A DNA stretch of 64,000 nucleotides from G963663315 sp965116335 (GCA_965116335.1 OZ220677.1:930001-994000), one strand, 5' to 3'. Positions 9,057 to 18,388 are shown, counted from the stretch's first letter. Made by a program: numbers and translations. Notes: a model not told the origin generated them from the sequence alone.

Positions 9057-10136
9057 GTGGCAGCGATACGGGCTAAAGGCAGGTTTGCCGAGGCGGTCGG
9101 CTTTACGGCACCGATCATTCAGGCACCGATGGCAGGGTCAAACGGCTCCGCACTGGCGGTTGCCGTCTGTCGAGCCGGGGGGCTGGGTTCCTTGCCATGC
9201 GCCCTGCTGGATGCCGGACAAATCCTGGCCGAGGTCGCCATCATCCGCTCACATACAGACAAGCCCTTCAATCTTAACTTCTTCTGCCACCGGCAGCCGC
9301 CAGTCGAGCATCACCAGATGGCAGAGTGGCATCATACCCTCGCCCGCTTCTATCAGGAACGAGGATTGCCGGTGCCTGATCTGGCGGATTCCGCAGTGTC
9401 TGCGGGGTGCCGCCCTTTCGACCGGGAAATGTGTGATGTGGTCGAGCAGGTACGTCCACCCGTAGTCAGCTTCCACTTCGGCCTGCCGGAGGACCGGTTG
9501 TACGACCGGGTACGGGCATCAGGTTGCCGGATACTGTGCTCGGCGACCACGACCGAAGAAGCAGTCTTTCTGGAGTCAAGAGGCGTAGATGCGATCATTG
9601 CCCAGGGAGCCGAGGCCGGTGGACATCGCGGTATGTTCCTTAACAGAGACATTCACAACCAGCCCGGCACTCTGGCTCTGGTGCCGCAGATTGTCGACGC
9701 CGTTTCCATCCCGGTAATCGCAGCCGGCGGCATCGGCGACAGCCGGGGCATTGCAGCCAGCCTGACGCTGGGTGCTGATTGTGTCCAGATCGGGTCGCTG
9801 TTCCTGTTTTGCCGAGAGGCCCTGACATCGAAACTGCACCTGGAAGCGTTGAACAAAGCCACCGACCACAGTACTGCACTGACTAATCTGTTTACCGGGA
9901 GACCGGCCAGAGGCATAGTCAACTATCTGATGCGGGAAATCGGCCCGATGAGCGACGCACCGCCTCCCTTCCCTCTGGCTGGCGCGGCCTTAGCCGCCCT
10001 GAGAGCCGCTGCACAAGCTGAGGAGAACAGCGACTTCACGCCGTTGTGGGCCGGACAGGCCGCGGCAATGGGTAAGGCTTATCTGGGTTTATCCGCGACC
10101 GAGGTCATGCAAAAACTTACCGAACCGTTGTCGTAA
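9057..10136 (+). CDS. Nitronate monooxygenase / 2-nitropropane dioxygenase family flavoprotein
   Basis: The 359-residue protein shows the FMN-binding TIM-barrel signatures of this family: PIIQAPMAG near the N-terminus, the AQGAEAGGHRG loop in the middle, and IPVIAAGGIGD with GADCVQIGS for phosphate binding. Family members oxidise alkyl nitronates such as propionate-3-nitronate; related proteins are enoyl reductases. The His in AGGHRG corresponds to the usual catalytic position. The start is a GTG at 9057, 40 bases after the acyl-CoA dehydrogenase stop, so co-transcription is likely. Confidence 0.85.
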   Translation: MAAIRAKGRFAEAVGFTAPIIQAPMAGSNGSALAVAVCRAGGLGSLPCALLDAGQILAEVAIIRSHTDKPFNLNFFCHRQPPVEHHQMAEWHHTLARFYQERGLPVPDLADSAVSAGCRPFDREMCDVVEQVRPPVVSFHFGLPEDRLYDRVRASGCRILCSATTTEEAVFLESRGVDAIIAQGAEAGGHRGMFLNRDIHNQPGTLALVPQIVDAVSIPVIAAGGIGDSRGIAASLTLGADCVQIGSLFLFCREALTSKLHLEALNKATDHSTALTNLFTGRPARGIVNYLMREIGPMSDAPPPFPLAGAALAALRAAAQAEENSDFTPLWAGQAAAMGKAYLGLSATEVMQKLTEPLS

Positions 10137-10182
10137 AAAGAGCAAGCCGGAGCCTGCCCCGGCACCGCCCCGATCATCCCAA

Positions 10183-10542
10183 TCAACTGCCGATCAGCAA
10201 CGAGATAATGTTCGCCAGACCACGGGCGAACTCACTTTCCAGTGGAAAGGAAAGCATCCCCAGTACCGAGTAACCCAATAACCAGGGCATCAGGTAAAAC
10301 CGGATCATGTAGAAAAACCAGGCTACATACAGGGGTATCAGTGGACGAATCAGGAAAGCCGGGGTAATCGGGGCGAACAGCTTGAGAATCGGATCAGTGT
10401 ACTTGACGAACACGCGCATGAAGAAGAACGAACTGTCTTCACGCAGGAAAATACTCATCCCGAAGCGGCCGATCAGAGTCCACATGACCATGCCCATGAT
10501 GTAATCAAAGGCAAGTACCCAGGCTGGAAACGCGCTGTACAT
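10183..10542 (-). CDS. Small integral membrane protein, unknown function
   Basis: The 119-residue protein has about three hydrophobic segments (residues 5-25, 57-80 and 82-115) and a short polar loop rich in Phe and Arg (about 28-45). It resembles YggT-type or other small respiratory-associated membrane proteins only in topology, so no function is assigned. It lies on the minus strand downstream of the sodium symporter gene but beyond that gene's terminator, so it may be separately transcribed. The 125 bases between it and the symporter contain only the terminator hairpin and a likely promoter. Confidence 0.6.
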   Translation of the reverse strand: MYSAFPAWVLAFDYIMGMVMWTLIGRFGMSIFLREDSSFFFMRVFVKYTDPILKLFAPITPAFLIRPLIPLYVAWFFYMIRFYLMPWLLGYSVLGMLSFPLESEFARGLANIISLLIGS

Positions 10543-10601
10543 GATAATCCGGTTTCAATTGGTTGCAGTCAGTTGCCAGTCTGATGCGTTATTGGAGATA
10601 C

Positions 10602-10631
10602 AAAAAAATGCCGGGGACGAAGCCCCGGCAT
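10602..10631 (-). terminator. Rho-independent terminator of the symporter operon
   Basis: A perfect nine-pair stem (ATGCCGGGG at 10608-10616 and CCCCGGCAT at 10623-10631) with a six-base loop. Read on the minus strand it is followed by seven T residues. It sits 37 bases after the symporter stop codon. Confidence 0.9.
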
Positions 10632-10667
10632 ATTCATGGCTGAAAACAAGTTCAGCAAACTTCTTTA

Positions 10668-12482
10668 TCAGTGGGAAGAATCCAGTATGGTTTTGCCCGC
10701 AGGCACCCGGATTTCATCCACCATGGCCTGAGTTTCAGCATCCGGTTCCTCGGTCATCAGAGAAACCACGATCATCGCAATCAGGCTCACCGGCATACCG
10801 ATAATTCCGAATCGCAGATGGTCGATACCGATCCACGGGTCCATACCGGCAAACCGAACCATATACAGATACCAGGTTCCGGCGAGGAAACCACAGACCA
10901 TACCGGCAATGGCGCCCGCCCGGTTGGCTCGCTTCCACCAGATACCGAGAACGATCGGGAAGAACAGCCCGGAACAGGCGAAGTCGAACGCCCAGGCTAC
11001 CGCTCCGAGGATGCTGGTCAGTTTCAGACTCGCTACAAAGGCACCCGCAGCACCGATCACCAGCAACAATATGCGCGCCACTAACAGGCGCTTCTTGGTT
11101 TCCGCAGCCGGATCGATGATTTTGTAGTACAAATCATGAGACAGGGCGTTGGCAATCGCCAGCAGCAAACCATCTGCTGTGGACATCGCAGCCGCCATAC
11201 CGCCAGCGGCAACCAGACCGGATATAACATACGGCAGTCCGGCGATTTCCGGTGTGGCCAGCACGACAATATCGCCGCGCATGAAGAACTCGTTGAGTTG
11301 CAATATGCCGTCTCCGTTGCCGTCGATAACCTGCAGGAAGCCAACACTGCTCCACTTCTGCACCCATTCCAGCGCATTCACCTCGGTGATGGCCTTGCCG
11401 ATGATGCCGGTTGCCAAATCAGGGTTAAGCAACTGCAACTTGGTAAACGTGGCCAGTGCCGGAGCGGTGAAATACAGCAGGAAGATGAAGAACAGAGACC
11501 ATGCGACCGACTGTCTGGCTGATTTGACGGACGGAGTCGTGAAGTAGCGCATCAGGATATGTGGCAATGACGCCGTACCGGCCATCATACACAGTACCAG
11601 CGTGACGAACTTCCAGCTATCGCCAGCGGCAGCAAAAGGAACGCTCAACGCCTTCAAACCCGCCTTCGCGCCAGCAACCGCCTCCAGAGTACCGAGGCCG
11701 TGCATCGCCTCGAGCTCGGTGATCTTCATCACTGCATCGCCGTAAACCAGTTGCGGAATCAAGCCGAAACCCTGTTTATTGGACATCCAGAATACCGGCA
11801 CCAGATAGGCGATGATCAGTACGATGTATTGCGCGACCTGGGTCCAGGTTACCGCACGCATACCGCCGAGCATCGAACACAGCAGAATACCCAGCAATCC
11901 GAACCAGACGCCAACCTCGAATGGAATCTGCAAGGCACGGGCAGCGATGGTTCCGGTAGCGTTGATCTGAGCGGTCACATAAGTGAAAGACGCGACCACC
12001 AGCACCACTACCGCACAGAACCTGGCGAGATTACCGCCATAGCGCGTACCGATGAAGTCCGGCACCGTGTAGCAGCCGAACTTACGCAGGTAAGGCGCCA
12101 TCAGTGAGGCGACCAGTACATAACCACCAGTCCAGCCAACCACAAACGCCAGATAGCCATGTCCGCCGAAGTAAATACCCCCGGCCATAGCGACGAACGA
12201 AGCACCCGACATCCAGTCTGCGGCAGTAGCCATCCCGTTGAAAACGGTGGGCACCTGACGACCGGCGACATAGTACGCGTCGACCTGCATGGTGCGGGAT
12301 AACCAGCCGATCGCGGCATAGATCAGGACGGTAAAGGCGACGAAAAGGATACCAATGGTATCCGCCGCCATGCCCATTTGCTCGAACACAGCCATAATCA
12401 GGATGAATACCAGGAAGCCCCCGGTATACAGCCCGTAGATTTTCGGCAGGTTCTGAATAAAATTGTCTGTTAAGCCTTTCAT
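10668..12482 (-). CDS. Sodium:solute symporter large subunit (VC_2705-type, acetate/monocarboxylate-like)
   Basis: About 604 residues with 13-14 predicted membrane helices. SSS-family features include the AADWMSGASFVAMAG stretch, the YTVPDFIGTRYG segment and GGMRAVTWTQVAQY. The partner small subunit encoded just upstream is characteristic of the VC_2705 group, whose members are related to acetate permease ActP. I chose the ATG at 12482 because GGAGG lies eight bases before it and the upstream gene ends five bases away; the open frame extends to 12518 but overlaps that gene. A loop insert (about residues 387-398) has an EF-hand-like Ca-binding pattern. The substrate is probably a short carboxylate, by family inference. 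Confidence 0.88.
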   Translation of the reverse strand: MKGLTDNFIQNLPKIYGLYTGGFLVFILIMAVFEQMGMAADTIGILFVAFTVLIYAAIGWLSRTMQVDAYYVAGRQVPTVFNGMATAADWMSGASFVAMAGGIYFGGHGYLAFVVGWTGGYVLVASLMAPYLRKFGCYTVPDFIGTRYGGNLARFCAVVVLVVASFTYVTAQINATGTIAARALQIPFEVGVWFGLLGILLCSMLGGMRAVTWTQVAQYIVLIIAYLVPVFWMSNKQGFGLIPQLVYGDAVMKITELEAMHGLGTLEAVAGAKAGLKALSVPFAAAGDSWKFVTLVLCMMAGTASLPHILMRYFTTPSVKSARQSVAWSLFFIFLLYFTAPALATFTKLQLLNPDLATGIIGKAITEVNALEWVQKWSSVGFLQVIDGNGDGILQLNEFFMRGDIVVLATPEIAGLPYVISGLVAAGGMAAAMSTADGLLLAIANALSHDLYYKIIDPAAETKKRLLVARILLLVIGAAGAFVASLKLTSILGAVAWAFDFACSGLFFPIVLGIWWKRANRAGAIAGMVCGFLAGTWYLYMVRFAGMDPWIGIDHLRFGIIGMPVSLIAMIVVSLMTEEPDAETQAMVDEIRVPAGKTILDSSH

Positions 12483-12486
12483 CTTG

Positions 12487-12744
12487 TTATTCCTCCGCGA
12501 AGCCGGTTTCCTGGTCAATTTTATGCTGGGACCGGGCGAACCAGAAGATCAGTATCACAAAGATAACCTCCGACCCCTGTGCGGCCATGTAGAACCCCAA
12601 CGGGAAACCCATGAACGAAAACGCATTCAAGGCATTAGCAAACCAGTGTACCAAGAAAGAAAAGACAAACCATAGCGATAGAGTGATAATCATCAGACGC
12701 TTGGTGCGCGTCCAATGCTCCACTCTTTGGCTGGTATCAGTCAT
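12487..12744 (-). CDS. Sodium:solute symporter small subunit (DUF4212)
   Basis: The 85-residue protein has two hydrophobic helices (about 17-40 and 47-68) and the pattern LSLWFVFSF...PLGFYMAAQGSEVIFVILIFWFAR typical of the DUF4212 small subunit found directly in front of VC_2705-type symporters. It ends five bases before the large-subunit ATG, and the large subunit's ribosome binding site overlaps its stop region, so the two are co-translated. It probably stabilises or targets the large subunit. Confidence 0.9.
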   Translation of the reverse strand: MTDTSQRVEHWTRTKRLMIITLSLWFVFSFLVHWFANALNAFSFMGFPLGFYMAAQGSEVIFVILIFWFARSQHKIDQETGFAEE

Positions 12745-12897
12745 ATAACCCCCAGATCATTGTAGTTAAAATTATTGCGGTTCATACAGAACAACCAGAA
12801 ACCAGCACCGGACTGAACCGTGAACCCCATATCCGCGATACTAAATAAGACGTGGCAAAATTGCAATAGCAGAGGCAACTGCTGTGTCTGAATCAAA

Positions 12898-14427
12898 TCA
12901 GGCTGGAACCAGCTTCAGGTTCAACATTCTCAAGGTGGCCTCTATACCGGCGAACACCTGGTTGGCATTGATGCCGCGGGTTCTGATTTTACGCCCTCCG
13001 TCCTGCCAGGTGATGAAACATTCGACCAGCGCACTGGTCTTGCCGCCTTTCGGTATCCGTACCTGATAATCAACCAGCTCGGGGAATTCAAATCCGGTTT
13101 CGTTCAGGATGCTCGAAATAGCGATGATAAAGGCATCGAAACCGCCATTGCCGGTGCCGGTGGCTTTCAGTGTCTTGTCGAACAGCCGAACACTGATACT
13201 GACCACTGAATCCAGTCCCAGCACACTGTTAATCGAACAATTCAGCAACTCGATCACCTTCTCATCGCGTGTCTCCAGGACGTCGGCGATGATCAGGGGC
13301 AGGTCTTCCGGAGTAATACTTTCCTTGGAGTCGCCCAGTTCGACCACGCGCTCAAGCACCTTGCTCTGATTCTCCGGCGACAGACTGATGCCCAGTGTTT
13401 CCAGGTTTTTCTGCAGAGAAGCCTTGCCACTCATCTTGCCCAATGCATAAGATCGGGTGCGGTTGAAACGGTCCGGGCTGAGACGAGTCTGATACAGGTC
13501 GCCTTTCTGATCGCCATCAGCGTGTATGCCAGCAGTCTGGGTAAACACGTCAGTACCGATAACCGGAGCATTACCGGCCACCATTTTCCCGGAGAAATTC
13601 TCGACCATCCGGCTGATGTTATAGATTTCGTGCTCCTCGACGCGCAACTGCGCTCCCAGCTTATCCTTCAATACCAGACAGATTTCCGCCAGAGAAGCGT
13701 TGCCCGCCCGTTCTCCCAGGCAATTGACCGTACAATGCACCGAAGCCGCGCCCGCCCGCACAGCCGCCATGCAGTTCGCCGTTCCGAGACCATAATCGTT
13801 ATGTGGATGAAAGTCGAACCTGCAATCGGGGAAGCGGTTAATCATATCGGAAAAACTGTCATAGACCTCACCCGGAGACATCACGCCGAGCGTATCAGGC
13901 AACATGAAATGCTCAATCGGCAAGGATTGCAGCTGCTTCATCATATCAAAAACATACTGCGGGCTGTCCACATAGCCATTCGACCAGTCCTCGAGGTAAA
14001 GGTTGACCATCAACCCCTGGTCAGAGGCATACTCGATGGTACGGGATATGCCCTCCAGATGCTCCGACAAAGTCTTCCCCAGCTGCTCCCTGCAATGCTT
14101 TTCACTGCCTTTGGTGAGCAGGTTGATGACTTTACCGCCAACCCCTGAAATCCAGTCCACACTGCGCTTGTGATCGACGAACCCAAGCACCTCGACCTGC
14201 TCCAGATAGCCTTTCTGACGCGCCCATTGGTTGATGTTGCACACCGCCTCACGCTCGCCGGAGGATATACCGGCGGAGGCGACTTCGATGCGGTCAATCT
14301 TGAGCGAGTCAAGCAGTGCGCGGGCAATGCTTTCTTTCTCAGAGCGGGAGAATGAGACACCTTGCGTCTGCTCGCCATCGCGCAGGGTTACATCGACAAT
14401 TTTGACAGCGGGGTTGGATGTTTGCAT
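12898..14427 (-). CDS. 2-isopropylmalate / citramalate synthase family enzyme
   Basis: The 509-residue protein begins with VDVTLRDGEQTQGVSFS, the metal- and acyl-acceptor-binding signature of the DRE-TIM acyltransferases, and carries the FHPHNDYGLGTAN metal-binding segment and the NCLGERAGNASL loop. A C-terminal regulatory-type domain (about 400-509) follows. This fits LeuA-like 2-isopropylmalate synthase (leucine synthesis) or citramalate synthase (isoleucine synthesis from pyruvate). The length and C-terminal domain do not separate the two. It is monocistronic, with a 153-base gap to the symporter genes downstream. Confidence 0.8.
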   Translation of the reverse strand: MQTSNPAVKIVDVTLRDGEQTQGVSFSRSEKESIARALLDSLKIDRIEVASAGISSGEREAVCNINQWARQKGYLEQVEVLGFVDHKRSVDWISGVGGKVINLLTKGSEKHCREQLGKTLSEHLEGISRTIEYASDQGLMVNLYLEDWSNGYVDSPQYVFDMMKQLQSLPIEHFMLPDTLGVMSPGEVYDSFSDMINRFPDCRFDFHPHNDYGLGTANCMAAVRAGAASVHCTVNCLGERAGNASLAEICLVLKDKLGAQLRVEEHEIYNISRMVENFSGKMVAGNAPVIGTDVFTQTAGIHADGDQKGDLYQTRLSPDRFNRTRSYALGKMSGKASLQKNLETLGISLSPENQSKVLERVVELGDSKESITPEDLPLIIADVLETRDEKVIELLNCSINSVLGLDSVVSISVRLFDKTLKATGTGNGGFDAFIIAISSILNETGFEFPELVDYQVRIPKGGKTSALVECFITWQDGGRKIRTRGINANQVFAGIEATLRMLNLKLVPA

Positions 14428-14578
14428 GGTTAGAGTAAGTAATCGCGGAAAAACCGGGTATTATCAACCGTATGCGTTGGCATGTCTATCACTAAAAACG
14501 GGCATACAACCGGCAATCAGTTTATGGCAACAGATTAAACCCGTTATGCCATTAAAAATCTCCCGGTGGGTGGTTTCG

Positions 14579-14607
14579 GGTTGCACAACTCGCAACCTTT
14601 GTATAAT
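14579..14607 (+). promoter_or_regulatory. higBA promoter with overlapping inverted repeat
   Basis: A perfect -10 hexamer TATAAT (14602-14607) lies 15 bases after TTGCAC (14581-14586). A six-base inverted repeat, GGTTGC (14579-14584) and GCAACC (14592-14597), covers the -35 region, a usual place for a HigA autoregulatory operator. With transcription expected six to eight bases after the -10, the message would begin at or next to the higB ATG (14615), so translation may be leaderless. Confidence 0.6.
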
Positions 14608-14614
14608 ATCAATA

Positions 14615-14893
14615 ATGATTAAAAACTTTAAACACAAAGGTCTGAAGAAGTTTTTTGAAAGTGGCAGTAATGCAGGCATTCAGGCGTCGCACGGTACCAA
14701 AATTCGGGATCGACTTACTTTTCTGCATACGGCTGTCTGCATTGAAGATATGAACCTCCCCGGTTATCGATTGCATGAATTGAAGGGGAAGCTGGCTGGT
14801 CACTGGGCAATCGATATCAGTGGTAACTGGAGAATATCATTCAAGTTTGAACGAGGTGACGCTTACGACGTCAATTACGAGGACTATCACTGA
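14615..14893 (+). CDS. higB: HigB-type toxin (RelE superfamily mRNA interferase)
   Basis: The 92-residue protein has the HigB layout: MIKNFKHKGLKKFFE at the N-terminus, the RLTFLHTA helix, the LHELKGKLAGHWAIDISGNWR segment typical of the family, and a C-terminal DVNYEDYH. HigB toxins cleave mRNA on the ribosome. A longer reading from 14231 would run into the upstream synthase gene on the other strand; the ATG at 14615, just after the TATAAT box, is correct by family length. The toxin comes before the antitoxin, the usual order in hig loci. It is the first element of the defence-like block that runs to about 22.6 kb. Confidence 0.9.
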   Translation: MIKNFKHKGLKKFFESGSNAGIQASHGTKIRDRLTFLHTAVCIEDMNLPGYRLHELKGKLAGHWAIDISGNWRISFKFERGDAYDVNYEDYH

Positions 14894-15237
14894 TGACTAT
14901 TCAACAATTCAACCCTCCGCATCCGGGTGGCTTGATCAAGCGGACCTACATTGAGCCATTTCCAGATGTTACTGCGGCAGGTATTGCGCGCGAACTCGGT
15001 GTTTCCAAAAGTACTTTTAGTCGTTTACTCTCCGGGAAGTCTGACATTTCTCCAGAGATGGCGGTGAGGCTGTCGACGGTATTAGGTCGATCTGCTGAAA
15101 GCTGGCTGGCGCTGCAAGACAATCATGATTTGTGGAAAACCCGGCAGTCAGTGAATACCGATGGGCTGCAAAGGATTCAGTTCAAACAACCGGAAAGAGC
15201 AAGGCCGCGCCACGAGGAGGAGTCCGCCAGCGTGTGA
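14893..15237 (+). CDS. higA: HigA-type antitoxin (XRE DNA-binding)
   Basis: The 114-residue protein opens with the HigA signature NPPHPGGLIKRTYIEP and has an XRE helix-turn-helix (TAAGIARELGVSKSTFSRLL, about residues 27-46), then LSTVLGRSAESWLALQ. It neutralises HigB and probably represses the promoter at 14579-14607. Its ATG overlaps the higB stop by one base (TGATG). The C-terminal tail (about 97-114), rich in Arg and Glu, is longer than usual for the family. It ends seven bases from the stop of the convergent GHKL ATPase gene. Confidence 0.92.
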   Translation: MTIQQFNPPHPGGLIKRTYIEPFPDVTAAGIARELGVSKSTFSRLLSGKSDISPEMAVRLSTVLGRSAESWLALQDNHDLWKTRQSVNTDGLQRIQFKQPERARPRHEEESASV

Positions 15238-15244
15238 AATGAAG

Positions 15245-18200
15245 TCAGTCCGTGTTGTCAACTTCGAGCACGATCCTGAGGTCTTCAATATGGGTGTCAA
15301 AAAAGTAAACGTTGACCGGCTGGTCGGCGAGTGTCAGTTCCAATTCACTGCCATTCAGGGTCAGGAACCTGTCCTTCAACTCGTCCTTCGAACCGTTGGC
15401 ATGCCTGAACATCGCCGCATGATTCGGGCATAGAATGAGGTAGTTCTGGTAGTGGTGTCTCTCCAGATCCGGGAGAAACTCAACGGCCTCGAAAAAGTAG
15501 CTTCCATCAGCCAACCTGAAGGGGAGGCGACCCTTGCACACCTGACAGATGGTCACGCCGGCGTTGGTATACATATCCCGCAGATAGGGATTGGTCTTTT
15601 CTCTTTTGATCGGGTCGCGATTGACAGACACGGACCGCTCACGCTTCTCGCTCGTGCGTTCAGGCGCTTCCCCGGCTTCCTTCCGAACCTTCTCCGCTCT
15701 TCGGTCACGGTTTCCGGGTGCACGGGTGGGGAGGTCGACAGGTTCTGCGTTCTCCGCAAGGATTCTCTGTCGGGTCTCTGGAGACAGCGCGGCAAATTGT
15801 CTTCCGTGGTCGAGCGCAGCCTCGTCTGGAAAGCCGAGTTCGGCGGCGATCTCCTGCTTTCTGCGGTGCTGTTCGATACGGTTTTTGGTTTCGGTGCCGA
15901 AGCGGATGGCGGTGAGCCAGGCCCATCCGGGATCGAACGGGAATCCATCCGGCAGGAGGTCTCTCGAAGCTTCAGCGGGGCGAACGAATACATCGTCCCC
16001 CTGAGGAACCCAAGCAGTGTTCCGCAACTGGTGAGCGAGCTGAGAATCGGCGGAACGAGGGGCGTTCGACTGGTTGTATTGAAATATGGCCTTCCAGATG
16101 CTCTCGTCTTGTTGATTCCAGACAAGACGGGAAAGAGTCTCCTGTCGTTGCGCTGATAGTAACGGGTTGGAAAAGGTATTCCAGACAAGACGGGAAAGAG
16201 CTATGGTCGGTATTTCGAACAAAGATTCGAACCCGGGAATTACGAAGTCACGGTTTATTCCAGTATGCGTGAAGGAAGCTCCCGGAGCACCATGCAAGTA
16301 CTCTTTTGCTGGATTGTTGGCGCAGGTGATAACCGCAATAATTTTGAGGCAGTCGGCTACACCGCACATTCGGGCGAATTGGATAAGTTTCTCCCGCAGG
16401 TCGAAGGTCTGGTAGCTGTCGGACAAGGCCGCGCGGTCCGATTCGGAGCCGAGGGATCGGTAGTAGACTTCCAATCCGGTTTCGAGATAAGGGGAGTCGA
16501 GGTACAGGTCGTTGGGCTTGGACCAGAGTCTGTCGGCTCGCTGCAATATGAAATAGTCCTTGAAGAGGGAGCTTACGTTCCTGTCCTTCCTGTCCTTTTC
16601 GAAGAGCGCAATGAAACGTCTCAGGTCGGATTCATGGGTCTCCCATGGCGGGACGTTGGCGGGGTCGGCGTATCGTGTTTTGAGAATGGACTCAACCTGC
16701 TCGAACTCACCAATCTCCCGGACGCCGATGCCCCCCAGGAAACTCCTGGCACCAGTCTGTTCCGACTTGGTTCCACCGCCCGTGTAAGTGTCTTCCGCAA
16801 CGCGGGGATGAATGGGATCTTCACGAATCTCCGGGGTCGGGAAATAGCATTCGCCTCCTGTCCTGTATTCGCCGTCCGAAAGTCTGACGATACAGATTTC
16901 ATCGAACTGATCGATGTCGTCGCTTCCCAGTTCCCGATAAAAGAGGGCATACAATGCCCGGTGCCACTCTGCCGGTTTCCGGCGTATCCAGTCAAGAAAC
17001 GGCTCATCGGGACCCTGCTCCTCCCCGAAACAGCCCCGGGGTTTATTGGAGAACCGCTTGTCCAGTGCTTCCACGAACTGTTCGACTCCCCAAGGCTTGA
17101 TGTCGAGGCCATTCAGGAATCGGTCAACCTCAGTGCTTCGTCGTGTCGCGGCTACCGCCCAGTCGCGCGGGACATCGTCGCTATCAATCAGAAAACGGAT
17201 ATCCTCGTGATCCAGCAAGACCTTCAGTCCGGCCTCCGCCTGCAGCAATTGATTGGCTGGAGCATGGCCGCCGGTGTGTGTCGGCGTAAGAGGTCGCTCG
17301 TTCATTTCGTCAACAATGGCGTCACGTATCGGCGTATACGGAGGTGGGATTGTGTCCTCGCTATTCGGCAGCACAGCCAGAAACTCCCGGTCAAGCAGGC
17401 CGAGGTCGCGGATTGATGACAGCGATTCGGCTGCAAGTCTGGCGAGTTGTGCGAAGAGTGGTGCGTTTGCTGGCGTGTCCTTGATACTGGAGCGGCTGAG
17501 TTCCGGGACGAAGGGCGCATGGAGATGGAATCGCAGGTTTGAAGTCTCCTTTGCGGCCGTGAAGTAGACCGCAACATGTCCGCGTTCGGCCGGAACAATC
17601 CGAAACTGCCTGGAGAGGGGCGAGTGCGTGTCCAACTGAACGTCCCCGGACAGCTGTTTGAGTTCGAAGGCGATGGCAATGTGCTGACATTCCATCTCAT
17701 CAACCGGTTCGGTGAAGCGAAGGAAGTGGGAACTTTCGGTCGGCCTGCCGTCGATCTCCCGAAGAATCTCAATGTGGTGATCCGAATGCAGATTCTGGAG
17801 CAGGAGTCCTTCCTGGCCACCGTCTATCCACCACTGGATCTCTTTAATATTGGACAGGAACAACAGGGTGTTGTCAGAAATATCCTCCAGCCCGTCCCGC
17901 ACTTCCAAGAGAGCCTGAGCTTGTGGCTTCCTCCCGGAGTCGAACGGAAACTCGAACCGCGTGTGACCGTTCAGGGCCGGGTTCGGTGGGATTTCCGACG
18001 GGAGTACCATTTCGGAAATCTTGAAGGCGAAGCTCGGCGACCAGATGCGAGGTGAAGCCGTGTAGAGGAAGGCCGCCTTGAAGCCGATTCCGAAGCGACC
18101 GATTGTATCACTATCATCTTTTGTGCTGAATCCTATACCTGTAATGGCTCTAACGTCTTTATAGTCGAACGGTCTCCCGTTATGTTCAAACGTCAAGCAA

Positions 18201-18388
18201 GTGTTAAAGAGACGAAAGTTTACTTCCGTTGCTTCTGCATCTTCAGCATTTTGTAGTAGTTCGTAAATGAAATGTGCTTTATCCGGATAAAAGTCATCGA
18301 ATAAATCCAAGTTGATGTCGCCTTCATTGACCGCAAGGCCATCCAAGAATTTTTTTCGTTTTTCTCTTAGGGTCTCAAAAAAATTCAC
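15245..18388 (-). CDS. GHKL (sacsin-like) ATPase with C-terminal HNH-like zinc module; candidate defence protein
   Basis: A 1047-residue protein. The N-terminus has the sacsin/HSP90-like ATPase pattern: N-box ELLQNAEDA (43-51), HNGRPF (69-74) in place of the usual G1 motif, and GRFGIGFK (97-104). A long unassigned middle follows, then a charged linker (about 860-935), and at the C-terminus two cysteine pairs or Cys/His groups (CQVC at 948-951 and CPNH at 987-990) in the layout of an HNH endonuclease. The expected paired His after the strand is replaced (FEAVEF), so nuclease activity is doubtful. The gene starts at a GTG overlapping the helicase stop by four bases, so the two form one translational unit. 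I know no named system with exactly this pair. Confidence 0.8.
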   Translation of the reverse strand: MNFFETLREKRKKFLDGLAVNEGDINLDLFDDFYPDKAHFIYELLQNAEDAEATEVNFRLFNTCLTFEHNGRPFDYKDVRAITGIGFSTKDDSDTIGRFGIGFKAAFLYTASPRIWSPSFAFKISEMVLPSEIPPNPALNGHTRFEFPFDSGRKPQAQALLEVRDGLEDISDNTLLFLSNIKEIQWWIDGGQEGLLLQNLHSDHHIEILREIDGRPTESSHFLRFTEPVDEMECQHIAIAFELKQLSGDVQLDTHSPLSRQFRIVPAERGHVAVYFTAAKETSNLRFHLHAPFVPELSRSSIKDTPANAPLFAQLARLAAESLSSIRDLGLLDREFLAVLPNSEDTIPPPYTPIRDAIVDEMNERPLTPTHTGGHAPANQLLQAEAGLKVLLDHEDIRFLIDSDDVPRDWAVAATRRSTEVDRFLNGLDIKPWGVEQFVEALDKRFSNKPRGCFGEEQGPDEPFLDWIRRKPAEWHRALYALFYRELGSDDIDQFDEICIVRLSDGEYRTGGECYFPTPEIREDPIHPRVAEDTYTGGGTKSEQTGARSFLGGIGVREIGEFEQVESILKTRYADPANVPPWETHESDLRRFIALFEKDRKDRNVSSLFKDYFILQRADRLWSKPNDLYLDSPYLETGLEVYYRSLGSESDRAALSDSYQTFDLREKLIQFARMCGVADCLKIIAVITCANNPAKEYLHGAPGASFTHTGINRDFVIPGFESLFEIPTIALSRLVWNTFSNPLLSAQRQETLSRLVWNQQDESIWKAIFQYNQSNAPRSADSQLAHQLRNTAWVPQGDDVFVRPAEASRDLLPDGFPFDPGWAWLTAIRFGTETKNRIEQHRRKQEIAAELGFPDEAALDHGRQFAALSPETRQRILAENAEPVDLPTRAPGNRDRRAEKVRKEAGEAPERTSEKRERSVSVNRDPIKREKTNPYLRDMYTNAGVTICQVCKGRLPFRLADGSYFFEAVEFLPDLERHHYQNYLILCPNHAAMFRHANGSKDELKDRFLTLNGSELELTLADQPVNVYFFDTHIEDLRIVLEVDNTD

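Noticed and set aside
14231..14614. Extended N-terminus for HigB
   Set aside because: It lies over the 5' end and promoter of the synthase gene and precedes the TATAAT box; HigB family length fits the ATG at 14615.
16265..17416. 383-codon plus-strand frame opposite the GHKL ATPase gene
   Set aside because: No recognisable domain and no ribosome binding site; the opposite frame has clear ATPase motifs.
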